The position numbers and the translations under genes were made by a program. The notes under the pieces were generated by a model. The model was not told the DNA's origin. It did no database searches and was given only the letters and a program-made list of their open reading frames with translations. From the NCBI GenBank assembly GCA_013349295.1, contig DUZW01000022.1:1-54027 (forward strand): a DNA stretch of 54,027 nt, read 5' to 3'. Source of the stretch: Deltaproteobacteria bacterium. GTDB lineage: Bacteria; Desulfobacterota; Desulfobulbia; Desulfobulbales; Desulfurivibrionaceae. Below, piece by piece: positions 1-9,877 of the stretch; position 1 is the stretch's first letter, and each line of letters opens with the position of its first letter.

Positions 1-99
1 ATGGGCCAGATGAAAGGTCAGATACTTGTCCTTCTGGGTATCTTCATTGTCGTCCGCCCAATCATCCTCTGTTTCATCTATAATCTTTTCAACCGCCAT
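1..99 (-). CDS. CheW-type chemotaxis adaptor, N-terminal fragment (runs off window)
   Basis: Only the first 33 codons are in the window, read from ATG at 99 toward position 1. They encode an acidic leader followed by KYLTFHLA, the usual first strand of a CheW domain (YLTF-L pattern). A strong AGGAGG lies just upstream (about 108-113 on the plus strand as its complement) and fixes the start. CheW couples chemoreceptors to the CheA kinase at the inner membrane. It is divergent from the Hpt-receiver gene, with a shared AT-rich gap at 100-256. The family call rests on a short stretch, so it is moderate; other CheW-domain proteins such as CheV would begin in a similar way. Confidence 0.65.
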   Translation of the reverse strand, partial: MAVEKIIDETEDDWADDNEDTQKDKYLTFHLAH

Positions 100-256
100 T
101 GGACAAAACCTCCTCTTCTGTTCCCAGGCAACACCTTGCATAAAAAAACACTGCGCCCGAATCTAAAAAAAATAGCATTAAGCCAATCATCGCATGTATA
201 CTTTTTAAATGTAAAGCTGATTTTCCGCAACATTACACTATTCCCCCGAGGCTTGT

Positions 257-1186
257 ATGGAAACTGAAATATTCAAAGAGGAAGCATTCGAACTTCTCGA
301 CGACATCGAGGGTACCCTGCTCTTGCTCCGGGACGACCTGGCAAACACCGAGCATATCAACCGGATCTTCCGGGCCGTGCATACGGTAAAAGGCTCGGGC
401 GCCATGTTCGGCTTTAACGAGGTGGCGGATTTTGCCCACAAGTTTGAAAACGCCATCGATGCCATACGCAAGGGCGAGGCCAAGCTCACGGAAGAATGCC
501 TCGACGTTTTTCTTGCCGCCAGGGACCAGATCAAGGTCATCCTTGAAGCCGAGAACCCAGCGGCGCCGGAGGTAACCCAGGAATCGCAGGAACTCATTCG
601 GCAGCTGATTACGGTGGTGAAAGAGCCTGGTGCCTCTCCGCCTCAGTCCCAGTCTCAAGCCACCGACGTGATACCACCGCCTCCGCCTCAAGTTCCCCCT
701 GCGCCGACCGCTCCTGCCTCGGAGCCGCCTTGCCCGGAGGCAGGAGTGATCACGGCCGCCGACCTGCTCCGTTTGCCTCGGCTCACAGCCCTGATCGTGG
801 AAGACGAATTCATCAGCCGCTACATCACCCAGGAATTTCTTCACCCTCTTGGCACCTGCCATATCGCGGTGAATGGTTTTGAAGCCATCCTCGCCTTCAA
901 AAACGGACTGGTGGAAAAAAGGCCCTACGATCTGGTCTGCCTGGACATCATGATGCCGGGCATGACCGGCACCGAGGTGGCCAAGGAGATGCGAAGACTT
1001 GAGGCGGAACTGGGGGTAAAAAAACCCAGCAAGATCGTGATGACCACCGCGGTCAGCGACAAAGAGATCATTGTCGAGCTGTTCCAGAAAAAGCTTTGCG
1101 ATGCCTATCTGATCAAACCGATCTCAAGAGAAAAGCTCTATGAACTCATCCAGAAGTTTTTCGGCTCGCCATTGGCCCAAAACTGA
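257..1186 (+). CDS. Hpt domain - receiver domain two-domain phosphorelay protein
   Basis: 309 aa. Residues 1-105 form a histidine phosphotransfer domain with the HTVKGSG box (His42 is the likely phospho-acceptor). Residues 125-165 are a proline-rich linker. Residues 175-305 form a CheY-like receiver with the acidic pair near VEDE, phospho-acceptor Asp230 in DLVCLDIMMPG and the conserved Lys in LIKP. No DNA-binding, GGDEF or other output domain is present, so the protein probably shuttles phosphate. The ATG at 257 is preceded by GAGG. The next gene, a large hybrid kinase, starts 29 bp downstream, so the two are probably cotranscribed and the Hpt may serve that kinase. It is the only Hpt domain seen in the window. 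Confidence 0.9.
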   Translation: METEIFKEEAFELLDDIEGTLLLLRDDLANTEHINRIFRAVHTVKGSGAMFGFNEVADFAHKFENAIDAIRKGEAKLTEECLDVFLAARDQIKVILEAENPAAPEVTQESQELIRQLITVVKEPGASPPQSQSQATDVIPPPPPQVPPAPTAPASEPPCPEAGVITAADLLRLPRLTALIVEDEFISRYITQEFLHPLGTCHIAVNGFEAILAFKNGLVEKRPYDLVCLDIMMPGMTGTEVAKEMRRLEAELGVKKPSKIVMTTAVSDKEIIVELFQKKLCDAYLIKPISREKLYELIQKFFGSPLAQN

Positions 1187-1215
1187 CCACCGCCTGCGAT
1201 AAAGGATCTGCACAT

Positions 1216-4200
1216 ATGCCCTGTCCTCTCCGGCCGGAATGGATCAAAAAATTCTTGCAATACTTTGCCAAGCCCTCGGGAGCCGGCACCCTTTTTTCGG
1301 GCGACACAGCCAAAAAGCATCATCCGCTGCTGGGCTACACCCTGATATTCGGCATCTTCCAGCTTCTTTTGATAACTGCCTTAATTCAAGATCAAAACAC
1401 GGACCGGGCAGGCTACCTCCAGCACATTCTCGAACAGGAAGAAAGTGCCCAGCAAATGACCGTTGACTTTTACCGGATTCAAGCCCACCTCTTTTACAAT
1501 ACCTTTGTCAATCATCCCGAAATTCTCACCCTGCTTCAAAAAGCAGCAGACGCCGACCCTGGAGAAAAAGAAACGCTCCGGCGCCGACTTTATGAAAAAT
1601 TCTCTCCCGCATACACCATCATCCAACAAAATTTCTTCACCCATGTGCATTTCATTTTTGCGGACGGGACGAGTTTTCTTCGCATGCACAGACCGGAAGA
1701 GTTTGGCGATAATCTCCTCACCATCCGGCCAATCATCAAAAAAATCAACCGGGAACAACGAAATCTGGAGGGATTCGAGGTTGGCCGACATCTCGATGCC
1801 TTCCGCTTTATTTTCCCGCTGAGCCAGGGCGGTACATATCTGGGCAGTGTTGACTTCGCCCTGCCCCCCGCACATTTTCAGGAGCTCATCTCCCACCGAC
1901 ACAAGAACGACTACCGCTTCATCCTGAAAAAAAGCCAAGCTGAACATGCACTTCTTGGCTCTGCCAAGGAGAAGTATCACCCTTCCGTCCTTTCCGAAGA
2001 GTTCGAACAAGAAAAAGAGGAAGAACTCACCCATACGGTGTGGCACGAAAATTACCTGCCGCCGGAACTCATTTCGGCGATAGATCAAAAACTTCGTCCC
2101 ATGGTCAAGGAAAACCTGGGGCAAAAAAAACCCTTTATCCGAACCCTCAAGATGTCCGGCAAATATTATATAATAACATTCCTGCCCCTATTTGACCAAG
2201 AACAACAGGTGGCCGGATATCGCATCTCTTACCAGGAAGACCAACACCTTGATCTCAATCTTTCACATTTTATCCTGTTTTATCTCGGCGGCACCGTCCT
2301 TTTTCTTTTGATCCTGGGATTGCACGGCTACTTTGCCAGAGCCCAGCGTCGGCGTCTCCTCTTTCAACAAAAACTGCTCGACGCCATTCCCGCCCCTATC
2401 TTTTATGAAGATATCAACGGCTATTTTTTGGAAGCCAACAAGGCCTTCTTTGATTTAACCGCTCTTTCCCGTGAGCACCTTTCCGACATGACTGTATCCG
2501 AGGTTTTCACCGATCTGCCGCCGCCGGCCACGCCGAACCTTGACCAAGGCGCGATGCCCCCCGGCATGATCGTTAAAAACGAAGTGCATATCCGCGGAAC
2601 AAACGGCACGCCCCACGAGCTCATGCTCTATCAAACATTGATTGCCACCGAACTTCCAAGCAAACCCTACGTCGTAATCGGCGCCGGCCTTGACATCACA
2701 GCCTTAAAAAAAGCCAAGCTGGCGACACAGGATGCGTTTTGGGAAATGGATCAGATTTTTAACACCGCAGCCGACGGCATGCGGGTAATCAGCACCGACT
2801 TTGCCTGTTTGAAAATCAACAAAAAGATGCTCGGCATGATCAAGAAGGAACGCGAAGAGGCTTTATCGCAAAAATGTTTCGAAAGCTTTCCCGGGCCTGA
2901 TTGCCATACGGATCGATGCCCCATGACCCGCATCAAAAATGGCGAAGAAAAAACAGAAGAAGAAATGGAAAAGCTTACCGACAGCGGAAAAAAAATTGTC
3001 TGCCTGCGCACGGTAACCCCTTTTCGGGACCGAGCAGGAACACTGCTGGGGATTGTGGAAAATTTCAAGGACATCACCGAACGGCGGCAATCACTGAGCG
3101 AACTCAGTGCGGCCAAGGAAGCCGCCGTGGCTGCAAACCGGGCAAAATCAGAATTTCTTGCCAATATGAGCCACGAAATCCGCACCCCGCTCAACGGCAT
3201 CATGGGCATGACCACCCTCACCCTGAATACCCAACTGAATGAAAAACAACAACAATACTTGGGCATGATAAAAAAATCAGGGGAACGGTTGCTGGTCATC
3301 CTCAACCAGATCCTTGATATTTCCAAATTGGAAGCAGGCAAGCTGGTTCTTGACTCAACCGTCTTTGCCCTGCGGGATATACTGAACGAAGTTTTTTTAC
3401 CCTGTGCCGCCCAGTTGAACGAAAGAGGAATAGCGAGCACTCTTTCCATTGCCCCGGATATTCCAAATCACTGGATGGGTGATGCAACCCGCCTGCGCCA
3501 TGTCCTGACAAACCTGCTGGACAACGCCGCCAAATTTACCGAACAGGGGAGCATTTCTCTCCTGGTGGAGATGTCCGAGCAAAGCGCCGAGAAAACAACC
3601 CTGCATTTCAGTATTCAGGATACCGGCATCGGCATTGCGAAAGACAAACAGCAGCTCATCTTTGCCCCCTTTACCCAGGCAGACAGCTCCATGACCCGTA
3701 AATACGGCGGCACCGGCCTGGGCCTCAGCATCTGCCGCCATCTCATCGAAATGATGAACGGCGCACTCTGGCTTGAAAGCGAGGAGGGTAAAGGCGCAAC
3801 CTTCCATTTCTCGATCTCCTTGAGCCAAATACCCAAGGAGAAAAAAACACTGTGCAGCATGTCCCTTGATCGGTTAAAGCAAACCAGCCTGCTGATTATC
3901 CAGGATCCCTTGGGCCAACCCTTGGAGTTTGAACAGCTGCCCCCATCCGCGTTCAAGCAGGTGGATTGCATTGCTCCGCCCGCTGAGTGGCCACCTCGGC
4001 TGGAGCATCCCTCCTGTGACCTCTTGATCATAAGTATGACTGAAGACTGCTTTGCTCTCATCGAAAAAATCCGTAGAGATGTCCGTTTTCAGCACACCCC
4101 CATTATCCTCGTCACCCCCTCCGGACTCAGGGGAGACGCCCAGCATCACCGCCTGCTCGGGGTGAGTGCCTATCTCACCGGCGACATTTCCCCGGACGAA

Positions 4201-4689
4201 CTTTTCGAGACCATATGCCTGGTGCTTGCCGAACCGGATTCCCCGCATGTAACCAGCGACCTGATCACTCGGCATACCTTGCGGGAAGCGCGGAACGATG
4301 TCCACATCCTGGTGGTTGACGATGATTTTGTCAACCGGGTCCTGGCCGAGGAGATGCTGAAGAGCGAAGGGTGGCGGATCAGTGTTGCGGAAAATGGCGA
4401 ACAGGCGCTCATCCTGCTTGGGCAGGAACACATAGATCTTGTCCTTATGGACATGCAGATGCCGATCATGGACGGCTATACAGCGACAAAAAAAATCAGG
4501 GAAAAAGAGCAGCGAACCGGGGGCCATCTGCCCATCATCGCCCTGACCGGTTTTGCCTTTGCCGAAGATCGGGGGAAATGCCTGGCAGCCGGGACGGACG
4601 ATTATATCAGTAAACCCTTCAATCCGATAGAACTCGTGGCAACCGTCAAGCACCAACTGCAACAGAGCAAAAAAACAACCCATGAATAA
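1216..4689 (+). CDS. hybrid sensor histidine kinase with periplasmic sensor, two PAS domains, HisKA-HATPase and two receivers
   Basis: 1157 aa inner-membrane hybrid kinase. TM1 is about residues 38-57. A large periplasmic region (60-345) resembles a Cache-type ligand sensor, and TM2 is about 350-372. Two PAS domains follow (385-500 and 510-625); the second contains DCHTDRCP, a Cys-His-Cys cluster. The HisKA box is [11 protein letters not shown] with His653. The ATPase has N, G1 (DTGIGI) and G2 (GGTGLGL) boxes at about 755-870. A first receiver-like region (885-1005) lacks the normal phospho-Asp and looks degenerate; the second (1028-1150) has Asp1079 in [10 protein letters not shown]. It follows the Hpt-receiver gene closely, which suggests one phosphorelay. 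The signal sensed is unknown. Confidence 0.9.
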   Translation: MPCPLRPEWIKKFLQYFAKPSGAGTLFSGDTAKKHHPLLGYTLIFGIFQLLLITALIQDQNTDRAGYLQHILEQEESAQQMTVDFYRIQAHLFYNTFVNHPEILTLLQKAADADPGEKETLRRRLYEKFSPAYTIIQQNFFTHVHFIFADGTSFLRMHRPEEFGDNLLTIRPIIKKINREQRNLEGFEVGRHLDAFRFIFPLSQGGTYLGSVDFALPPAHFQELISHRHKNDYRFILKKSQAEHALLGSAKEKYHPSVLSEEFEQEKEEELTHTVWHENYLPPELISAIDQKLRPMVKENLGQKKPFIRTLKMSGKYYIITFLPLFDQEQQVAGYRISYQEDQHLDLNLSHFILFYLGGTVLFLLILGLHGYFARAQRRRLLFQQKLLDAIPAPIFYEDINGYFLEANKAFFDLTALSREHLSDMTVSEVFTDLPPPATPNLDQGAMPPGMIVKNEVHIRGTNGTPHELMLYQTLIATELPSKPYVVIGAGLDITALKKAKLATQDAFWEMDQIFNTAADGMRVISTDFACLKINKKMLGMIKKEREEALSQKCFESFPGPDCHTDRCPMTRIKNGEEKTEEEMEKLTDSGKKIVCLRTVTPFRDRAGTLLGIVENFKDITERRQSLSELSAAKEAAVAANRAKSEFLANMSHEIRTPLNGIMGMTTLTLNTQLNEKQQQYLGMIKKSGERLLVILNQILDISKLEAGKLVLDSTVFALRDILNEVFLPCAAQLNERGIASTLSIAPDIPNHWMGDATRLRHVLTNLLDNAAKFTEQGSISLLVEMSEQSAEKTTLHFSIQDTGIGIAKDKQQLIFAPFTQADSSMTRKYGGTGLGLSICRHLIEMMNGALWLESEEGKGATFHFSISLSQIPKEKKTLCSMSLDRLKQTSLLIIQDPLGQPLEFEQLPPSAFKQVDCIAPPAEWPPRLEHPSCDLLIISMTEDCFALIEKIRRDVRFQHTPIILVTPSGLRGDAQHHRLLGVSAYLTGDISPDELFETICLVLAEPDSPHVTSDLITRHTLREARNDVHILVVDDDFVNRVLAEEMLKSEGWRISVAENGEQALILLGQEHIDLVLMDMQMPIMDGYTATKKIREKEQRTGGHLPIIALTGFAFAEDRGKCLAAGTDDYISKPFNPIELVATVKHQLQQSKKTTHE

Positions 4690-4799
4690 AGAACCGGGAC
4701 TTGTTGCATCGCGAGGGATCGGCCCTTACCGTGTGCGGCATGGCCTTGTGATTTTTGACATGCAAAATCCGATTCGAGCTGCTGGAGGATAAAACGAAG

Positions 4800-4848
4800 A
4801 CCGAAGGCTGAAGACTGAAGGTTGAGGATTTTCTGGATACTTCAGCCT
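4800..4848 (+). repeat. short repeat built on GGCTGAAG units, copy A
   Basis: A 49-bp stretch with repeated GAAGGCTGAAG-like units in the 264-bp gap between the hybrid kinase and fba. Its reverse complement closely matches 32133-32168 (shared core AGGCTGAAGTAT, then an A-rich stretch, then CTTCAACCTTC), with one unit more in this copy. Nothing coding is visible in it. Confidence 0.55.
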
Positions 4849-4874
4849 AATCACCTGAACAATTCCTATTTTTT

Positions 4875-4905
4875 TTGATGACGCCTTGTCCGGATCCACT
4901 ATAAT
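4875..4905 (+). promoter_or_regulatory. candidate sigma-70 promoter of fba
   Basis: TTGATG at 4875-4880 and a perfect TATAAT at 4900-4905 are separated by 19 bp, which is longer than ideal. The start codon lies 49 bp downstream of the -10 and has AGGAGG at 4941-4946. This is a sequence-pattern call only. Confidence 0.5.
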
Positions 4906-4953
4906 GGCGCCAGACAACCCAACAGATTATCCGCACACCAAGGAGGTTCCATC

Positions 4954-6237
4954 ATGTGTGTCCCCCATACGGATTTTGAAAAGGCGCTTGCCGTCGGACG
5001 GCCACCCAACGTGGTCAAACTCTTCCCCAATTCCAAGGCGTTGATCGTCAGCGGCAAGGTAATCGACCGGGCGCTCATGGCCAAGGGCAAAGCCATGACC
5101 ATCGCCGCCAACGGCCGCAACAACTTCATCATCCGCGGCGCCCTGCTGGCCGCGCAGCGGGCCAATGCCGCGATCATCATCGAGATCGCCCGTTCCGAAG
5201 GCGGGGCAAACGCTTACTGCCCGGTGAATTACTGGAACATGGCCACGCAAGTGGATCAGGCCATGAACGAACTGGGGATCACCGTGCCGGTGGCCATCCA
5301 TGCCGACCATTACGGGATCAAAAAAGAAGCGGATCTTGATTTCGCCAAGGTGGAGATCCCCACCATCTTCGAGGCGGGCATCACCTCCATCGCCATCGAT
5401 GCCTCCCATCTGCCGGACGATAAGAATCTTTTGACCAATCTGGCCCTGACGCAACTGGTCCCGGCCTGGGCAGGTCTGGAAACGGAGATCGGCGAGATCA
5501 AGGGCGACCAGGGGCTTTCCACCCCTGCGGAGGCGATCTTCCTCATCCAAGGGTTAAACGCCCACAACATCTTTCCGGACTGGATCGCCTTGAACAACGG
5601 CACCACCCACGGCATTGAAGAAAGCGGCCAGGGCATCCAGGTGGGGCTCACCGCCGAAGTCCACGCCGGTCTGGCCCCGTACCATGTCTCCGGCGCCCAG
5701 CACGGCACCTCGGGCAACAGTTCGGAGCGGTTGCGGGAGATCGCCGCCAAAACCTCCACCACCAAGGCAAATGTGGCCACGGCCCTGCAGATGGTTTCCT
5801 GGGGCTTGCAGGTCAACGATTACGGGAATGCCATCTTGGACGACAACGGCAACTTCATCAAGGTGAAAGACGCCGGAGTCACCGAAAACCTCTGGCGGGA
5901 AATGGTGGCATACGCCGAGGCAAACGGCTGGAAAAAAGGCAACTACAAGAGCCTTAACCTGCCTTTTGAGCCGAAACTGATGGGGCAACCCAGGGCGGTC
6001 AGGGAACGGATGGTGCAACGGGTGGAGGATTTTGTCTATAATCTGCTGGTCAATGTATTCAACGCCCAGGACAGCGCCCCCTTGGGGATCAAGGCCATCC
6101 TGGAGAAAGGCTCATACGACATGGGGCCAAAGGTCGGACGCATCGAAGATCCTGCCGAATGGACCGGCGACAAGATCGCCCAACGGGCGGCCACCCTCGG
6201 CACCGACAAAGGCCCGGAAGGTGATTTCGACGATTGA
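4954..6237 (+). CDS. fba: class II fructose-1,6-bisphosphate aldolase
   Basis: 427 aa, cytosolic. Class II aldolases use a divalent metal, usually zinc, for reversible cleavage of fructose-1,6-bisphosphate to dihydroxyacetone phosphate and glyceraldehyde-3-phosphate. Visible signatures are HADHYGIK (catalytic/metal region), a central NGTTHGI and SGAQHGTSGN, which match the metal His and phosphate-binding loops of the family. At 427 aa it is longer than the E. coli enzyme (359 aa) and fits the long bacterial subgroup. The start at 4954 is set by AGGAGG at 4941-4946. The gene stands alone, with its own promoter upstream and a strong terminator after the stop. Confidence 0.9.
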   Translation: MCVPHTDFEKALAVGRPPNVVKLFPNSKALIVSGKVIDRALMAKGKAMTIAANGRNNFIIRGALLAAQRANAAIIIEIARSEGGANAYCPVNYWNMATQVDQAMNELGITVPVAIHADHYGIKKEADLDFAKVEIPTIFEAGITSIAIDASHLPDDKNLLTNLALTQLVPAWAGLETEIGEIKGDQGLSTPAEAIFLIQGLNAHNIFPDWIALNNGTTHGIEESGQGIQVGLTAEVHAGLAPYHVSGAQHGTSGNSSERLREIAAKTSTTKANVATALQMVSWGLQVNDYGNAILDDNGNFIKVKDAGVTENLWREMVAYAEANGWKKGNYKSLNLPFEPKLMGQPRAVRERMVQRVEDFVYNLLVNVFNAQDSAPLGIKAILEKGSYDMGPKVGRIEDPAEWTGDKIAQRAATLGTDKGPEGDFDD

Positions 6238-6271
6238 CCCAGCCTGACCCGGCGCCCTGCCTGACCCCTCC

Positions 6272-6305
6272 CGCCGCTGGTCCCGTGACCGGCGGCGTTT
6301 TTTTT
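6272..6305 (+). terminator. Rho-independent terminator after fba
   Basis: An 11-bp stem (6272-6282 with 6287-6297, one wobble pair) with a CCGT loop is followed by eight T residues. It overlaps the 3' end of the convergent kinase gene. Confidence 0.9.
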
Positions 6306-8901
6306 AACGGTCAAGCACCCTGCGGATGGCGCGGGCAAGTTGCGTACCGACGATGGGTTTCATGGCGACTTCTTCAATAATGCCCGCATCGATCAACCCT
6401 GCCGTATTTTTATCACTGTAGCCGGTACACAAAAGAATGGGCAGACTGGGCCGCACCGCCTTTATTCTTTCCGCCAGAACATCGCCGCTCATCTGCGGCA
6501 TATTCATATCGGTGACCACCAGATCATAATCGTCCGGCGACTTTTCAAAGGAGGCAAGGGCCTCAATGCTGGACGAATACGCATCGACCCGGTAGCCCAA
6601 ACCATCAAGCATCATCTTGGCGAGCTCCATCAGCATAAGCTCATCGTCGACAAAAAGAATTCTTTCCGTTCCACCCATGAAGCCTTCTGCCTCAGTGGGT
6701 TTCGGGATATCCTCGGCAACGGTTACCGGCAAAAACACCTTGAAAGTGGCGCCGGCGCCGGATTCGCTGGTTACCACAATCGCCCCTCCCCTGCTTTTCA
6801 CGATGCCGTCAACCACGGAAAGTCCCATGCCGGTACCTTGCCCTTGGGAGCGTGTGGTGAAGAAGGGTTCAAAGATGCGGGAGGCAATTTCAGGATTCAT
6901 GCCGCAACCCGTGTCACTCACGGTGAGACACAAGAATTGCCCGCTCACCAGCCAGGGATGATTGGAGATAAAGGCGGCATCGATCTCGACATCCTCAAGG
7001 TCGACAGCCAGCACGCCCCCGGTATCGTGCATGGCAAGAGCGGCATTGGTGCACAGGTTGATGATGATGCGGTGGATTTCACCGGGATCGGCAAGGGTCA
7101 GGGATTCGGAGGCAATATTGCCACGGATTTCAATGGTGCTTGGAATCGTGGCCCGGATGAGCTTGAGAGCCTCCTTGACGATTGGTTTGACCTTAATTGA
7201 ACGGACTCCCTGGGTTTCCATGCGACTGAAGGCAAGGATCTGCCTGACAAGATCGGCGGCTCGACCGGAGGCCTGCAAAACCCTTCGCAGGTACTCCATA
7301 CGCTGCTCGCGAGGGAGATTCTCCGCAAGGGCAAGTTCGGTATAACCGACGATGGCGGAAAGGATATTGTTGAAATCGTGGGCAATACCGCCGGCCAGTG
7401 TGCCGATGGCCTCCAGTTTCTGGGTTTGGGCAAGGTGGGTTTCTGTTTCCACTTGCCGGGTGACGTCACGGCGGGTGCAGACATAACCGGAGACCGTACC
7501 CGCTGCGTCACGGATTGGGGCGAGGATCGAATCCTGGAGAAGAACGCGACCATCCTTGGCACGGTTTACCAGCCGACCTTCCCATTTGCGGCCGTCCTTG
7601 AGGATATTCCAAATATTACGGTCGAAAACTTCGTCACCCTTTTCGTTCTTGAAGAGGGAGAGGCTGCTGCCGAGCAGTTCGTCGTCCGCATAACCGGTGG
7701 TGTTTTTTTGGGCCGGATTAACGTACTGAATCACCCCGTCGAGATCGGTGATGATAATGTCTTCCGCCGCCTGCTCAATGGCGGTGGCAAGGCGGGTAAT
7801 GTGTTCTTCATTCTTTTTACGATCGCTGATGTCGCGGACCACGGCGATCAGGCGATCGTCATCACCGATCCGTGCCCGTCGCAGGCTGATCTCCGCCCAG
7901 AACAGACGACCATCCCTTGCCCGGGCCAGCCAGTCGAAAGTCTGCGGAGTGCCTGCCACAGCAGTCTGAATTCTAGTGAGCGCCACATCCAGTGTGTACG
8001 GAGGAATGTCCGCACTGAAAACAGCGAGATCGCAACGAAGCGCCTCCTCCCTGGTGCAGCCATACATCTCGCACATCCGCTGATTGACGTCAAGAATCTC
8101 GCCGGTTGCCGCATCGTGAATAAAGATAGCCTCGCTGACCGCGTTAAAGATGGCCAGGGAGCGCATCTCGCTGGCCCTGAGCTCATTGACATGGGTGGCG
8201 ACCGCTGCGGACATGGCGTTAAAATCGTTGGCAAGCACGGTAATCTCATCGTTGCCGGGGATAAGGATCTGCGCACTGTAGTCGCCTTGCGCAACCCGGC
8301 GGGTTCCTTCGGTCAGCGATCGGATGTGGCGGGTGATCAGATAACCACCACTGGCAAGCAGCAGGAGACTCAGCAAAATCTCGAACGCGGCAATAAAAAT
8401 GCCCTCCTGGACGACCTGGTTTTGCGTGGTCACCATTGAGTTCAGGGAAAGGCCGAAATGGACCGAACCGACTTCATTGCCGATGATGGTCAGGGGCAGA
8501 CGGGCATCGTAGGTGAGATCGGTCATGGCCTCGGCAACGCTGTGGTCTTCCTTGGGCAGCACCTCATGATCAAGATTTCCCGAGGAGGCGATGACATTGC
8601 CGTCCGGATCAAGCACGGTGATGTAGCGGATGTCGGTGCGCCGCGTGCTGGTCAACCGATTGAGAATCGCCTTAACCTCGGTGTGATCGCGTTGGAACAC
8701 ACGGCCCGCCAGCGCCGCGTCGAGCAGGGGGAGAAAGGCCTCAAGCCGCGCCTGGGTCTGCGACTCAACCGCTTGGTCGAGCAGGCGAAAACTGTTGAAG
8801 AGCAACGCCGAGAGCATGATCAACTCGACGGTGATGGCGGTTGCCACGAGTTTGAACCGTAACGAACGGTACCAGGGGACAGAGTGGGACTGATCGGTCA
8901 T
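6304..8901 (-). CDS. PAS hybrid histidine kinase with HAMP domain and C-terminal receiver
   Basis: 865 aa from ATG at 8901 (MTDQSHSVPWYR). The longer reading from 8967 would overlap the phnD-like gene and lacks a ribosome site. TM1 is about 17-38, a periplasmic sensor about 40-160, TM2 about 165-187, and a HAMP linker follows. Two PAS domains come next, then the acceptor box [11 protein letters not shown], an ATPase with DTGCGMN and GTGMGLS, and a C-terminal receiver with Asp in DLVVTDMNMPQMSG. No output domain is present. Its gene starts 4 bp after the stop of the PhnD-like binding protein, a spacing expected if the binding protein presents ligand to the kinase's periplasmic domain (inference). 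Confidence 0.9.
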   Translation of the reverse strand: MTDQSHSVPWYRSLRFKLVATAITVELIMLSALLFNSFRLLDQAVESQTQARLEAFLPLLDAALAGRVFQRDHTEVKAILNRLTSTRRTDIRYITVLDPDGNVIASSGNLDHEVLPKEDHSVAEAMTDLTYDARLPLTIIGNEVGSVHFGLSLNSMVTTQNQVVQEGIFIAAFEILLSLLLLASGGYLITRHIRSLTEGTRRVAQGDYSAQILIPGNDEITVLANDFNAMSAAVATHVNELRASEMRSLAIFNAVSEAIFIHDAATGEILDVNQRMCEMYGCTREEALRCDLAVFSADIPPYTLDVALTRIQTAVAGTPQTFDWLARARDGRLFWAEISLRRARIGDDDRLIAVVRDISDRKKNEEHITRLATAIEQAAEDIIITDLDGVIQYVNPAQKNTTGYADDELLGSSLSLFKNEKGDEVFDRNIWNILKDGRKWEGRLVNRAKDGRVLLQDSILAPIRDAAGTVSGYVCTRRDVTRQVETETHLAQTQKLEAIGTLAGGIAHDFNNILSAIVGYTELALAENLPREQRMEYLRRVLQASGRAADLVRQILAFSRMETQGVRSIKVKPIVKEALKLIRATIPSTIEIRGNIASESLTLADPGEIHRIIINLCTNAALAMHDTGGVLAVDLEDVEIDAAFISNHPWLVSGQFLCLTVSDTGCGMNPEIASRIFEPFFTTRSQGQGTGMGLSVVDGIVKSRGGAIVVTSESGAGATFKVFLPVTVAEDIPKPTEAEGFMGGTERILFVDDELMLMELAKMMLDGLGYRVDAYSSSIEALASFEKSPDDYDLVVTDMNMPQMSGDVLAERIKAVRPSLPILLCTGYSDKNTAGLIDAGIIEEVAMKPIVGTQLARAIRRVLDR

Positions 8902-8905
8902 GTAT

Positions 8906-9757
8906 TTACCTTGGTTGAACAAGGACATGAACGTAGGGATCGATCCGCGCCATGGTCGCATCGTCAAGGGGTAAAAACGACTCGAACTGACTTTTTTGCA
9001 TAAAATCCTTGCCTTCGGGGGTATCCTTAAAACTCAACAACGATTCACGCAAGCGTTGGATGGTCGCCTGATCCGCCTTGGGGTTGGCCATCACCAGAAA
9101 GGACGGAGTCGCGGGTTTCGCGCGGAAAATCTCGCGGAGCTGACGATGTTGCTCCTCGTTGACATTGATCCACTTATCCCAGAGCAAGGTAGGAGTTGCC
9201 CCGGCATCCGCTTCCCCCAGAAACACGGACTGGACCACGTTGGAAAAAGTGGCGGTCTCAAGAACCTCGACATCCTTGCCCAAGGTGACTCCCTTTTGGG
9301 CAAGCGCCTCTTCGGCCAAAAGGTAGGTCACGGATCGCCAATTGCCGACGGCCATCTTTTTGCCGCGAAGATCCTCAAGCTTGCGGATAGGGGACTCCTT
9401 GCGCACCAATATCACCGTAGCGGTTTTTTGCCCGGACTGGACAACAAGCTGCCAGCCGTCACGCTTCTGGGCAAGACGCCCCATGTGGGGCGCGGTGAGC
9501 ACCAGATCATATTCGCCCTTGGCCGTGCGCTCTACATAACTCAGAAAATCCGGAGCAGACACCATGGTGACCTTTTTGCCCAACGCCGCCTCAATTCGTT
9601 TGCACAGCGGGGAAAGCTGCTCCATCATCTGGTTCGCCGAGATATACGGAAAGACCCCTAAGATCAAGGTGTCACCCTTCGGGGCGGCATACAGGGAGGT
9701 GGACAAGAGAAAAACTGCGGCAACAGCCAAAAGTACGCGCTTAATGAAACTGTGCAT
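8906..9757 (-). CDS. PhnD-like periplasmic phosphate/phosphonate-type binding protein
   Basis: 283 aa. A Sec signal peptide (1-24, ending SLYA) is followed by a type 2 periplasmic binding fold with the PhnD hallmarks LILGVFPYISANQMMEQLSPL near the N-terminus, a YDLVLTAPHMG segment and an ATVILVRKESPI strand. Family members bind phosphonates, phosphite or related oxyanions for ABC import. No permease or ATPase is nearby. The gene is instead followed after 4 bp by a hybrid kinase, so the protein is better read as the extracytoplasmic sensor of a two-component system. The ligand cannot be told from sequence. Confidence 0.85.
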   Translation of the reverse strand: MHSFIKRVLLAVAAVFLLSTSLYAAPKGDTLILGVFPYISANQMMEQLSPLCKRIEAALGKKVTMVSAPDFLSYVERTAKGEYDLVLTAPHMGRLAQKRDGWQLVVQSGQKTATVILVRKESPIRKLEDLRGKKMAVGNWRSVTYLLAEEALAQKGVTLGKDVEVLETATFSNVVQSVFLGEADAGATPTLLWDKWINVNEEQHRQLREIFRAKPATPSFLVMANPKADQATIQRLRESLLSFKDTPEGKDFMQKSQFESFLPLDDATMARIDPYVHVLVQPR

Positions 9758-9877
9758 GCTGTAACCTCATTTGGAGTTTCGTAGGCACACGACCGGAGGC
9801 GGAAAGAATAGAAGAGCCGTAATGCTGCGGGTCAAGCACAATCGGCAATCTATCACAATGTCTTTTTTGAGGCAAGA

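Noticed and set aside
1..267. 88-aa plus-strand ORF at the window start
   Set aside because: Antisense to the CheW start, which has AGGAGG and a recognisable N-terminal motif.
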